A stretch of 44,017 bases of DNA from Letharia columbiana. Lineage: Eukaryota > Ascomycota > Lecanoromycetes > Lecanorales > Parmeliaceae. Under the pieces are notes generated by a model. The model was given only the letters and a program-made list of their open reading frames with translations. It did not search any database and had not been told where the DNA came from. The translations under genes and the position numbers were made by a program. The DNA is taken from assembly GCF_014066305.1 (NCBI RefSeq), contig NW_023501141.1, positions 1 to 44,017 of the forward strand. Direction: 5' to 3'. Positions within the stretch are counted from its first letter, which is position 1, and every line of letters starts with the position of its first letter. This document shows positions 22,013 to 32,020 of this stretch, in pieces.

Positions 22013-23282
22013 TTATATTGCGTGCGAGATCATATCTGGATCATCCCTCAGAGCCGGATGCGTCTCTCCGTTCGGCCCACTAAATGCCCTCTGTGTGCCT
22101 CTTCTCACGGCCATTGACGAAGCCTCCGCTGCTGGCGGCATCGGAGCCGTTTGCTCATACCGTCTGCTCATACCATCCTCGCGCGACAGCTGCTCTCCGT
22201 GACCATCTTCCACCTCTCCTTGCTGAACAGGCTGATAATCGTATCCTGGCTGAGTCCTGCTTTGCCGCTGCCTCATCTCCATGGCCTCTCCTGCCTCGTT
22301 CTGCTGTAACGGTTGATAACTACCTCCCCGCTGAGCTTGGTTTATTGGGATGAAACCGCCATTCGGACCGGTCATGTCAGCGATCATTTTACGTGCGATT
22401 TCTGTTGCTTCGGCCGTGATGGCTCTAGCTTGTCTGCTGGTCACGGATTGGCGGCGGTTGTTGGTGTAGCGGCAAGCGGAGATGAAGAGAGCGAAATGAA
22501 AGAGTCTGAACGCTGCGGGTTAGCAGTTTCGAGAGAGAAAATTTTGAACCAAAAGTGATGGTCAAGGGGATGAGTGCAGAGTGGAGCATATAGAAAAGGA
22601 AGAAAGGGTGGAAGCAGGCTTACAAAACGACAAAAGCCATCGAAGCGCCCACTGCGACCACCACTCCTTTATGCCGTATTGCGCTAGCATACTGATCCCT
22701 CGCAGCACAAGTTGTGAACCCCCCACATTGATTTTGATTCGTCGCAGGAACAGTGGTCCCATTCGCCGTGTAGTCGAATTGCGTCCCGTTACTATACGTC
22801 CCACCTCCATACCCCAAGCCATCCTCATAGCTATCATCATCGCCCGCAGTATAGAAACTATATGATGTGGCGCCAATAGTCGCAAATGCGCCCGTAAACA
22901 ACAACCCCAGCCACAGTAGTAGGTCGCACGCTACGTTGGCGCCGGGGTGGATTGCGCGATTACGCACGAGCAGTGTACAAATGTTGGCTATGTTCCAAAG
23001 AATGGAGAGTCCAAGCGTGATGTACTGCCAAGGTAAGTAGACAGCTTCGCTGGGGAAATAGTCGTCTTCGTAGCCATTGGCATAAGAAGAGTTTGTGTCG
23101 GTAGTGGGGCCTTGAATGTGCGATATCATGGCCCATGCCGTGGTGGCTATACCAATGATGGCAAGGAGAATGGCAAGGAAGCGCAGTATGGCTTTCCAAA
23201 GAAAGGTGGCATCGTCGGCGTACATCGCGGAGCGCGAAGGGCGTGCCATGGTCGAGGGACTGAAGATGGGAAATGTAGACAA
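22013..23282 (-). CDS. Four-TM membrane protein of unknown function
   Basis: Exon 1 is 23282-22624 and exon 2 is 22505-22013. The 118-bp intron (GTAAGC...TTCAG) lies inside TM4 and rebuilds MAFVVL-LFHFALFISACRY. The product is 383 residues, or 372 if the second ATG (23249, MARPSRSAMYADD) is used. TM helices are at about 30-53, 84-107, 117-140 and 204-230. The loop between TM3 and TM4 is Gly/Asp/Tyr-rich with Asn-Gly-Thr sequons and a close Cys pair (186 and 192), so it is probably extracellular. The C-terminal tail is hydrophilic and Gln/Arg-rich (QPLQQNEAGEAMEMRQRQSR). The topology resembles MARVEL/tetraspan-like fungal plasma-membrane proteins; no specific family is claimed. Confidence 0.75.
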
Positions 23283-23985
23283 AGCGAAAGGACTCGGTGG
23301 GAATGGCTGGAATGGCGCGCGGTAACGAGTGACTGCTGAAAGAAAAGGTAACAGTGTTTTCTGGACGAAGAAAGATGATGGGAATAAGTATAGGCATAAT
23401 GAAGCTTGTCGTAGCCAGGGTGCGCCGCCATGCTGCCTGTGTGCTAAATCGCGAAAGTCATAAGCTAGCCAAGGATGTTGGTTCAGATCTGCGGAAAAGT
23501 TGGAGCTCTTGGCAGTCTATCATAGATGAAGCCACCAATGATATACCCGAGCATCGGCCTTGATCGATAGCTCCAGGTTGAATACGAGATTGGCTCTTGG
23601 CAGAATCTATTTTAAGTATCTCCACCAACTCAAGAATAGAATAACAATATGCGCGTCACTCATCTATTCATCATGGAAATCTTTTCATTCTGTGTTTTGT
23701 GTTCTTCTTCTTTTCCTATTACCAGGTCTGATGTAAAGGACATTCCTGCTTCGTCCCTATCCACGCTTAAGTCTGGTGCTTCGTAAAGGTCTGACCAACA
23801 GGAACCGCACTTATGTCTTGTCAAAAGCGGAATTTATAAAATTGGGGATATGCGTATGCGTCGTAATGGATTGATTGACAATTGTGACCCACACGGCGAA
23901 GATTGGCCTTGCGCAGCTTTTTCGTCCTCTTACTTGCACTTACCCAATACTATTCAGACTCAGCTGCCAAAGAATGCGAATGCTC
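23283..23985. other. Intergenic
   Basis: It holds the 5' flank of the four-TM gene and the 3' flank of the minus-strand amidase relic. No coding region recognised. Confidence 0.4.
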
Positions 23986-25685
23986 CTAAACCCCTGCCAA
24001 CTCCCCTTTACGCGTGAACTCATGCAGCGCATTCGCAGTGATCTGTGCAACATTGTTCTCATAGTTCATCCATGTCAAGGCACCAACCCAGTTCATGGGA
24101 CCAACCGAGAAGACCGCGCCCTCCAGCGGCAGTCTGGTAGAAGACCAGATCACTTCGTATCTTGTCAGAAGTCGTGCCAGTGGCGTTCGTCATAGGAAAC
24201 ATGCTTTCTTCATTGAACATGAGGAACTCATCCGAATGACCGCCTGCAAGCTTACTCGCCGCAATAATCACAGCATTTCGCGGTGTACCGAGACTGTAGT
24301 CAAGACGATCAATCTCATCTCCAGATGCAGTTCCCTGTACAAGTCTGAGGTCTCGAATATTCTTTGCAGTCTCAAGTCCAGCGCCGTAAAAGAGGGATGC
24401 CAGCCTAGCATCTGACCGTGTTTCTTCTGTGATGTCGTATCCGACTCCATCAGCTACGCTCATGGCGCATGACCCAATGCCAAATAGCTGGGTTGGTGGA
24501 CGACCTCTGGTACGCCATAGACCTCCGGTTCCGCCGGTAAAAGAGTGATGCCAGTTGCCTGGGGGTACGCTAAATGTTCTGCAGCCTTGGTTGGTACGAC
24601 GAACTTCTATGCGGTGGGAACGGGACGGATCATATGCAGTCATCCAGTAGTATCTGTTGCCGCCGAGATACATGAAGTGCCCACCATCCTCGAGGAAAGA
24701 AGCGTAGGAGTTCAGTATGTTGTAAGTTGGATATTCTGGACGACTACCCGAGAGCAAGACTTTGTATCGCTTCAGTAGCGGTGCACCATATTCACTAATG
24801 TCGTGGTCTGTGATCAGATTGTAGCCTCGTGAGCCGATTTCGCGCTCGAGGAAGCCGATGTACCAAAAATCGGTCATAAACCCTCTCAGGCCTCCGTGAG
24901 CCCAGAATGACTAGTCAGGTCTCATGTTGAGAATTGGCCGTTTGGAGAGGGGGGGCAAGTACCTGAACCGTTGCTGTGGCCATCATACAACAAGATACTA
25001 AGATCAGCGCGCTCCTTGAGGGTGTCGAAGTATCTGTCCTGTTTCACTTTCTCGGCTGCGAAATGAATCTCTCTCGTCTCGTCGTAGAGACGCTCATTTG
25101 CATATGCTGTTCCAAATTGGTACCTAGTTCAGAGAGGCACTGGTTTGCCTGGTTTACCCAAGTACGTGAAAGTAGGCACGATCAGAGCAACAAGTGGCGG
25201 TTTGGTAATACACAGAATGGTATGATGTCTTGTGTGACCCCATCGTCGACATGCAGACCACAGCATCCCCTATCTTAAGCCTGGTGGAACTTGCAACTCA
25301 AAGCTTGTCTCCCATGCAGTATCGTCCAGATCGTCATCATGAGACGCATTGCACCATAGCCATGTGAAGCGTGGGTCTAAATATTGTGGCTAGCGTCCCA
25401 ATCATGGCCGGTCAGAGCTCTTGCAGATGAATTGATAAGGGTACCATGGTGATATTTGCCAGGGATATCGCGGACTTGGTCAGCTGGTATATCAAGACAA
25501 AATTCAAGGTCCAATGGAGTCTCATCCCTACCTTTCGAATTTATTCCAATCTTGAAGCCGTCAATCTTGCCATTGAAAGTGACTGGTTTCATTGGATGGC
25601 TAGCGACGTTTGTTTCAAGTGAATCGCTAGCGATCACCAAAGGCTTAACGGACGCAGTTTGAGGAACTCCAGCTAGCGTTTCCTG
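23986..25685 (-). pseudogene. N,N-dimethylformamidase beta-subunit-like gene, heavily disrupted
   Basis: The minus strand carries a nearly complete order of family blocks. First comes SLETNVASHPMKPVTFNGKI and DLEFCLDIPADQ up to ALTGHDWDASHNI, ended by TAG at 25379-25377. Then, in other frames, HDDDLDDTAWETSFELQVPP, DDGVTQDIIPFCVLP and KPPLVALIVPTFTYL; then AYANERLYDETREIHF and LLYDGHSNGSG; then FWAHGGLRGFMTDFWYIGFL with a long intact stretch to DLVFYQTAAGG. There a run of three G (plus strand CCC at 24119-24121) shifts the frame; removing one base would give a normal end (FSVGPMNWVGALTWMNYENN...) to TAG at 23986-23988. Two AG/GT-bordered introns near 25150 and 24930 do not keep phase. The enzyme family hydrolyses small amides. 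With at least three frameshifts and two stops this copy is not functional as read. Confidence 0.72.
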
Positions 25686-25686
25686 T

Positions 25687-25717
25687 AGAAGAAGAAGAAG
25701 AAGAAGAAGAAGAAGAG
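25687..25717 (+). repeat. AGA/GAA microsatellite
   Basis: About ten AGA units in a row. It lies at the 5' end of the amidase-like relic, where on the minus strand it would read as a Leu, Phe or Ser run. Length is probably polymorphic. Confidence 0.95.
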
Positions 25718-25983
25718 ACGCCTGTCCGACGTCTGCACTCTTTCCCGTCTCCGTCTACGTCGTGTTCAATATATTCATGGCTTCAGGCTTCTTTGTCGCT
25801 TGTTTCACCATTGTACCATCTTCATCCTCAAGAGGGTCAGATTCTGGTATAAGCTAAAAGCTCAAAGCAGACTTTTCAGGGATTGGAGGCTATCGGCTCT
25901 GTTGGTCCCCTTGTTTGGAAGCGAAATAGTCGTTACTGTCTTTTCCACACTGAATTGTTAGTTCAAACCCCAGTTTCCCATAC

Positions 25984-26331
25984 TTGGTGGAGATTCGGTA
26001 CTTATGCTCTCATGCAGCCTTTTACTTCAACATCCGGAGACGGTCTCTCAGTCCAGTGTGTTCCAAACAGATGCAGAGCTTAGGTGCCATCTGGATCGGT
26101 ATTCTACTGGACAACAAAAAGATCGGAAGTCGACGAACTCGAGGTTTCATATCCATCGCTGCGGTAAGCGTTATTGTGATAGCCGGCTGGATTGGTATCA
26201 CAGTATGACTGTACCACAATCCGCTAGACCCCCTCAAGCCGCCCCTATTTGATTGGACGGATGCTCGTTTTGGTGGTTTCCTCGTCCTGCATGGCCTTTG
26301 TAACTGGGAAGTGCGTGAACCAGTGAAATCC
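25984..26331 (+). pseudogene. UNC-93-like (DUF895-type) MFS transporter relic
   Basis: One plus frame reads AFYFNIRRRSLSPV, LGAIWIGILLDNKKIGSRRT, RGFISIAAVSVIVIAGWIGI, then TGA at 26206-26208. It continues in the same frame with LYHNPLDPLKPPLFDWTDAR and FGGFLVLHGLCNW. The order (helix, short loop with basic residues, helix, then the F-D-W-T-D motif before the next helix) is characteristic of fungal UNC-93-like transporters. At the stop a Trp codon (TGG) would be expected in a TM end. N-terminal and C-terminal parts are missing or unreadable, although a fragment at about 26390-26500 (SAFSVLNTCARVLEYIL) could belong to another part. It is not functional as seen. Confidence 0.5.
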
Positions 26332-27056
26332 TATGTGGTCAGGAGGCAAAAGGATAGACCATCACATTCGAGCTGCCTGGAGTGCTTTTTCAGTCTTGAA
26401 CACTTGCGCTCGTGTTCTAGAGTACATTCTCTGTTTCGCCACGTTTATAGCATCCTTTAACGCTGCCTCGAGTTCCAATCCGAATGCTGGAACCAATACA
26501 ATATTCCTCAACACTTCCCGGTTGGGTTGTTCGCGTCGTGTGGACCCTGGTGAGCGCATCGCGTTCGACATGAAATCGAGTTTCGTGCATATGCTTCATA
26601 ACGAGCACCTAGTTCCACAGCGCAAAATCCCTGTCGCTGTCCGGCAGAAAGAGATTGGTATTCTCGTGCTTTGACTTTGAACGTTTTCGTTCCCGGTATC
26701 TTACCCGCCTTTCCACCCCCAGTCTCCAATGTTCGGAACCATACTTTAAAAGTCGCTTCGCATTAGAGAGTCTATTCTGCTTGGTTTGAGATTGGGTCGA
26801 TAATAAGGAGGAGGGAAAAATATAACACAAGATCTTATAATACTTCCCCCAACCACCTGCACAGTAGAGTACGACGTTCGATCTAAATGCGAGTATATGC
26901 GATATTTATAAGCGCTTTGCCGCAAAGCGCTCAGATTCCTAAGAAATAGCTCGCGTCAAGGCGTACATCAGACCAATTCGAACACTTTAGAACACTAATT
27001 TAGAGGATTCAGGAGGGCTACCACGGGGTCGCAAAAGAAATCTTCCAAATCCGAAA
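26332..27056. other. Mostly unreadable; promoter region of the next gene
   Basis: A 113-codon plus frame (26333-26674) may contain further transporter debris. The last 200 bp form the 5' flank of the gene at 27057 and contain a perfect inverted repeat at 26911-26931. Confidence 0.35.
26911..26931. repeat. Perfect 9-bp inverted repeat with 3-base spacer
   Basis: AGCGCTTTG, then CCG, then CAAAGCGCT. It lies about 125 bp upstream of the ATG at 27057. It could be a dimeric transcription-factor site or simply a hairpin. Confidence 0.8.
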
Positions 27057-27677
27057 ATGTATGCTTTCAAGAAAGCGAATGGGAGTGTCTTCACTCTTGT
27101 TCTCCTATTTGCGCTAGCGGCAACATCTGCATTTTTCTCTGCTGTGGAGGACCACGGCCCATCTAAATCCTCAGTCCATCACAACCACGTCTCCCCGAAA
27201 TCGTCCTCTCCATCCCCGGACATATCCGTTTCGCAAGCCCGGGAAGTCCATCTACTTGAACGTACACTTCCTAATGGAGGACCCATACAGACCACAAACG
27301 CTCACGGTTGGGAGATCAGATACCGCCAGTACTTCAGCTTCATTATCCCTGTCCAAGTCGCGGCCTCAGTGCTTGAGGAATTCTATACCAGCTGTCTCCG
27401 GCGGATAGCCCTGAACCAATTCCGAAACACACCTGCCCCTGGAAATGCTTTCACTTTTACCATGGGCAGCGTCTTGTTGGCGTTCAGGGCCGCAGATCTG
27501 GATCAAAGTCTTACATGGTCGGCGTACGAGATGATCATTGATAACTTGTTGGCCAATGCGAGGACAGGGTTTACAGCGCCGTTCAAAGCTGAGTGGTATC
27601 ATCCGGATTCGAACAAGCTTGTGTATGTTAGCCTGTCGATGTTGCAGCGAATTGGGCCGGGGCGCGTACAAGATTGA
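27057..27677 (+). CDS. Hypothetical protein with N-terminal signal/anchor
   Basis: An intact ATG-initiated frame of 206 residues, no intron. Residues 11-27 (SVFTLVLLFALAATSAFF) form a signal peptide or anchor. A Ser/His/Pro-rich spacer (residues about 30-65) leads into a compact domain: GWEIRYRQYFSFIIPVQVAA, EEFYTSCLRRIALNQF, NAFTFTMGSVLLAF, FTAPFKAEWYHPDSNKLVYV, SLSMLQRIGPG. This domain layout is seen in uncharacterised fungal proteins, often in several copies per genome. No catalytic signature is visible. It is the only intact gene between the amidase relic and the SprT-like gene. Confidence 0.7.
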   Translation: MYAFKKANGSVFTLVLLFALAATSAFFSAVEDHGPSKSSVHHNHVSPKSSSPSPDISVSQAREVHLLERTLPNGGPIQTTNAHGWEIRYRQYFSFIIPVQVAASVLEEFYTSCLRRIALNQFRNTPAPGNAFTFTMGSVLLAFRAADLDQSLTWSAYEMIIDNLLANARTGFTAPFKAEWYHPDSNKLVYVSLSMLQRIGPGRVQD

Positions 27678-28613
27678 TATCAAAGGGCATTCCTGAGGAG
27701 GAGATGCATCATGAAAACTCCATCACTGGTAACAGGAATAATTACGAAAGCTGTTCGTATGGCACTATTCACGTCTCGACGTCTACAATCCAGATCGAGA
27801 CATTGAACAAATATCAGCAAATCAAGAATATCAACCGATAGGCGATGTACTGCATGAGAAGTGAGCTACTATACGTAGAGATACTCATCGAATTCGGCGC
27901 TAGTAACGCTCTGCTTATGACCAACGCTTTCACTCCAAGACTTGATAACATTTATACTATGGTACAAGCGACCGCCTCACCTTTCTTTGCTATCACAGGC
28001 CAGCTCGCTTCAGATGTTCTTCACACTCTTGATCAACAACCTACCTGCCTATCCCATAGACGTTTCCATGGCACATATCTCAACAAAGTCATCTGACATC
28101 GTCGAAACAGGAGACCGCCAACCATACGCCAATGTCATACCAAAGAAGATACTTAACGCAAAGCAACGCTTGAAGCATAACGTAGTAGCGCTAGTCAGCG
28201 TAACCGACCCAAATACAGCTCGCTTCCTCAATTCAAATTGGTAGCACGGACCTCCCTAGTCCAACCTCGACTAACGAGCATGGAATAACGACACAGTATT
28301 AGAAGGAACAATGTTATTGGCATAGAGATTAGTCTCATATGTCATGTGAGCAGTACGGGGATTTCTGATAAGCCCTTACCATCGATCGCAGAGGAACCGA
28401 CCAGGATGAGGAGATTTCAAGGGAAATCTTATTTCAAGGGAAATCTTGTTGAATGAGCTTTTTTATTGGATCCTTTTCTACTCAGTCCGACACAGTCTTA
28501 AGCTATGGGAGAGTATGGATGAAGTGGAGTGTCGCAACGTCTGCCGTTGGCCATTCCCATCCCCTCAAAGCTTTGTCTAGTATAGACGTACGGTATGCCA
28601 TTACTCTTTCGTA
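27678..28613. other. No gene recognised; contains a 17-bp tandem duplication
   Basis: Open frames here (27845-28096, 27942-28244) overlap each other and have no motif. A 17-bp unit (ATTTCAAGGGAAATCTT) occurs twice in tandem at 28414-28447; the unit itself is nearly self-complementary. Confidence 0.4.
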
Positions 28614-29027
28614 TTACGTCTGAGGTATCCCTTGCTGCCCATATTTCTCGATGTCTGCCTTCGAAGCACAATGTAATCGAACCTTTTTCATGTCGGCGAC
28701 TTGCTGATACCTCTCCCAATCCGCCCTCCACTCAGCTTCGCCAAGCTGGTGCCAGTCCAGCGCAGGATGCCAGAAAAGCGGCGCATCTCCATCATTGAGA
28801 ATGAATCTCCATTCTCGAACCCTCATGGGCTGCAAGAACTCGGTGAGCGCCATGGGTGATTTTATTTGGAAAAGACCTTCGTTGACGAGGTTGTTTTCGA
28901 AAAAGAATGTGAATCATGGTACCGTGTCTCTCTGCTTCTTGACACATTTCTTGGCGATCGCCCTGGCGAGCACCATCACCAACTTGGTGTCCGTGCGGCA
29001 GGCAACTCCTAGCATGTTTGAATCCGT
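28614..29027 (-). pseudogene. Conserved-looking hypothetical fragment with an in-frame TGA
   Basis: One minus-strand frame reads GVACRTDTKLVMVLARAIAK, KCVKKQRDTVP, TGA (28916-28914), FTFFFENNLVNEGLFQIKSP, MALTEFLQPMRVREWRFILN, LFWHPALDWHQLGEAEWRAD, WERYQQVADMKKVRLHCASK, ADIEKYGQQGIPQT. The two sides of the stop read as one protein. An ATG at 28853 would give an intact 79-residue product, so a short gene is possible, but the continuity upstream argues for a nonsense mutation (CGA or TGG to TGA). A further in-frame TGA at 29030-29028 bounds the readable part. The family is not recognised. Confidence 0.4.
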
Positions 29028-30565
29028 TCACAACGCCGAGAAGATGGGTAATATGGCAGATCAAGCGTACGGCGGAAACACCCTCACTGTAGCCGTCAAC
29101 GCAGCACTCCCAACGGTACACTCCGGCTTCTTTTCCTATTCAACACCGGGAAAATTCCTGTGACCGCAAAATGCAGTGTACTGTTCGCGAGATCCGCCTT
29201 ACTAAGACCTTTGCTACTCGACACGTAGAGATGAGTCAAGTGCAGAAAGATGGGAAGAGACGACTGTGTCTGTTTCCGAGCGCCGACTGCCAGATCGCTG
29301 AGCCAGCTACTCTGCTTACGTACGCAAGATCACCGAGAATTGTCTATAGTGCCGTGGAAGACGGTCCAACTGTGGATGAGAACCGTTGAAGTTTTTGGGA
29401 GCGTGGTCTTGTCAGTAGGAAAGTGGTGCAGATGCACAGAGGACTCTTTGGCCTTAGTGAGCATTCCTTCGACCGTCGTCCATGTCCCGAAGGAATCAAC
29501 ACGCAGAACCTCACAGGGATGGCGAAGAAGCGTACTCCTACAACACAGGATCACCTCTCTCTTACCTCGTAAACAACCTCGGACTACTTCCGATCGAAGC
29601 ACTTTTGAAGACTCCAACACAACACGCCCCCGCTTTTGCCTTTGTCATGGATATGGGACTCTTATTCCTGCCTTGCATAACGGTCAGTCTTTAGATTGCG
29701 CTGAGGATTTTCATCAATGATGTGGACGTGAAATGCGTGGAGTTTACGAGAGATGAGTACAGTCACTGGTCGAGATGGCAGAACCTACATGGAGGCACAA
29801 TTATGGGATAGCAATAGAAGAATGTTGTGCAACATGACGCAGCAATGTAATTTGCGGCCCAAGTCGAACAAGACGGCAACAATACGATTCCACCCATTTA
29901 TTTGTATATGTTGGCATCTGTTGTTGTCAGAAGATGAGTAGCCTTTCTGAGTCAAGGAGAAAGCTGAAAAATGTTGAGAGTTGGTCTTGTCAAATCTACG
30001 AGTCAGACATACTGTGTACAGACTATATGAGGTGAACACGTAAGGTTATGCATTTGGACGGACATGTCATATCACAGGCGTGGGATCAGACTAGCATTCT
30101 TTGCATTGTTTCCGAGATTTCTTGGTGTTTGACACGTAATGATACTAAGTCAAGTCTTTTTGGTTTTCGCTCGTCTAGTCTTTGTTTTTCGGCTTCACGC
30201 GTCTGCTCTCTTCATCACAAACAGTATTTGTCTGGTGTGATACAAGTCATCAGCAAAGTGTTGAAGCTACTGAAAGATGCAGGTCGACATATTGACATCG
30301 AAAGCCAAGAAATTCCGCGGAGGCTGACTCATGATAACACCCTTGACACTCACTGATTTGCCGTACATACTTCGAGATATCCTTTCCAAGATTCTCTTCC
30401 ACTTTCCATATATGCCTTTCATTGCTAGCTTCTTAAAAGTCCCTTCACCATTTCTCGGTGTACGAACAACAATATCACTTGAACTCGAGCCTGCTGCCAC
30501 CAGATTAGTCTCCACCTGAGAAAGACCCCCCAGATTCCCATCACAATAGCCATTACATGTAATAT
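29028..30565. other. No gene recognised
   Basis: A minus frame at 29330-29620 contains a protein-like segment (CEVLRVDSFGTWTTVEGMLT, HHFPTDKTTLPKT), and a plus frame at 30331-30519 is hydrophobic. Neither can be assigned. An upstream exon of the SprT-like gene may lie in the last few hundred bases. Confidence 0.3.
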
Positions 30566-31327
30566 TTGCCCAAGAGCTGGCTCACCAGTCTGGGTCCCCG
30601 CCCTCTCGTTCGCAAAGATGCAAGTCAGCGCCTGGAGCCTGCCGTCGTTCCACCAGGGTATTTATGCGAGGAGTTGACCACTGAGTTTGCCAATTACTGG
30701 ACGAAGATTCAAGAAGATGACAACGAGGGGCTTGAGGAGATCCAGCTGAGTGCACTGATTCGTTGGCACGCTTTCCGATTCAAGTTCGGAAAAAGCACAG
30801 ATGAGCAGCCACTTCCTCTCGATTTCTTCGTTGATATCTTCGACGACTATTTCTTTCTTGGCGCTCTGCGCCAGTACATAAAAGTCAAGTTGGCAGATGA
30901 TACGCCTGCAAACTCTGGCTGGGTAGGGATCACCAAAAGGAAAGAATCATGCATATCCTCAGCGACACGAGAGATCCAGTTAGAGGTCAAACGGCAGCCC
31001 AACCAGCTCTGGACACATAAACTTGTACAAGAGTACTTGGACACCCTGCTGCACGAGATGATCCATGCATTCCTCATCCTCTACAGCGCCCCAGTGGCAT
31101 CTCAGCGGTGTCATCACAGGACTGTGGAAACAGAGGGGCTGACCGGACATGGGCCGTGTTGGGTCAAGGTTGCCGCTGCGGTTGCGGCGGAAGCTGATAG
31201 GTCACTCGGCGTGTTGTGGCACAAGTGGGATTTGGGGATTGCGAGTGCGCGTCTTTCGGAGGGGGAGACCCTGAGACGATCGAATGAGCTAAAGGGATTG
31301 AATATGATGGATAAAGAGTCGGGTTAA
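30566..31327 (+). CDS. SprT-like zinc metalloprotease domain protein; 5' end unresolved
   Basis: The frame is open from just after a TAA (30560-30562) to 31327, up to 253 residues. A zinc metalloprotease signature HEMIH is at residues 163-167 (counted from 30566) in YLDTLLHEMIHAFLI, with a likely third ligand His195 in LTGHGPCWVKVAAAV. This HExxH plus GHGxxW arrangement is that of SprT/Spartan-type domains, which process DNA-protein crosslinks or are uncharacterised. Fungal-type preceding segments (VVPPGYLCEELTTEFANYW, LSALIRWHAFRFKF, PLPLDFFVDIFDDYFFLGA) are intact. No ATG precedes the catalytic motif in this frame, so the start must lie in an upstream exon (AG acceptors at about 30573 and 30590) or has been lost. 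There is no C-terminal zinc ribbon, unlike bacterial SprT. Confidence 0.72.
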   Translation: MPKSWLTSLGPRPLVRKDASQRLEPAVVPPGYLCEELTTEFANYWTKIQEDDNEGLEEIQLSALIRWHAFRFKFGKSTDEQPLPLDFFVDIFDDYFFLGALRQYIKVKLADDTPANSGWVGITKRKESCISSATREIQLEVKRQPNQLWTHKLVQEYLDTLLHEMIHAFLILYSAPVASQRCHHRTVETEGLTGHGPCWVKVAAAVAAEADRSLGVLWHKWDLGIASARLSEGETLRRSNELKGLNMMDKESG

Positions 31328-32020
31328 TGGCCCAGACGAATGCTTGTTAGGATACCATTCTACGTAAGATCGCTGCCGTAAACTTCCACCGCCCGTAAAT
31401 ATTTCTCGTCGAATGACACCTTTCTTGTCACACTAGGGATCAGAATACATACTTGGGGCGGTCTCACCTGAATCACAAGCGCTCGAGACCCTATCACTGG
31501 AAATATCCATTCGCCGAGCATGTGCACAAGGAAAAAGCAACAGGACTTGATCTTGCAATTATGGTCCTCGATGATTCATGTCCAGTACGATCATCTTTCC
31601 AGTCGGATGTGGAAAGGCGTGTTGACATGATGGGACGATACTTCCGAGTTCGCATCTCATCTCCGTACGAAGAGGCTTTATTGAACCGATTACGGTAGGC
31701 GATGTTTTCATGACGTTTCGTTTTTGTTGCGGAGGCATTTATAAGGAATGTTGCAGGAATGGATGGACTCTAACAATCATGCATTAGATGAGGATTAGTA
31801 ATACCGAAGGGAGCAGTCTGGGGTCGCTTGTCGACGGGTCAACCGCCACGCCCGTTCTGTCATGGTCGCACGAACATTGTATCAGAAGGCTGGTGGCTAC
31901 TCTACCTGTACAAGAGGATTGTCCAAGGTAGACTTCGCCCCCTATTGGATTGTGGCAATCCGTGATATTACCCATCGTGTTTTCCTATCGGATTTTCAAC
32001 CTTTGTGCTCACAACAAGTC
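31328..32020. other. Convergent intergenic region
   Basis: It lies between the 3' ends of the SprT-like and GT32 genes. An 81-codon plus frame (31453-31698) has no ATG at its start and no motif. Confidence 0.4.

Noticed and set aside
28414..28447. 17-bp tandem duplication as a regulatory element
   Set aside because: It is real as a repeat but lies far from any intact start codon; kept only as a note.
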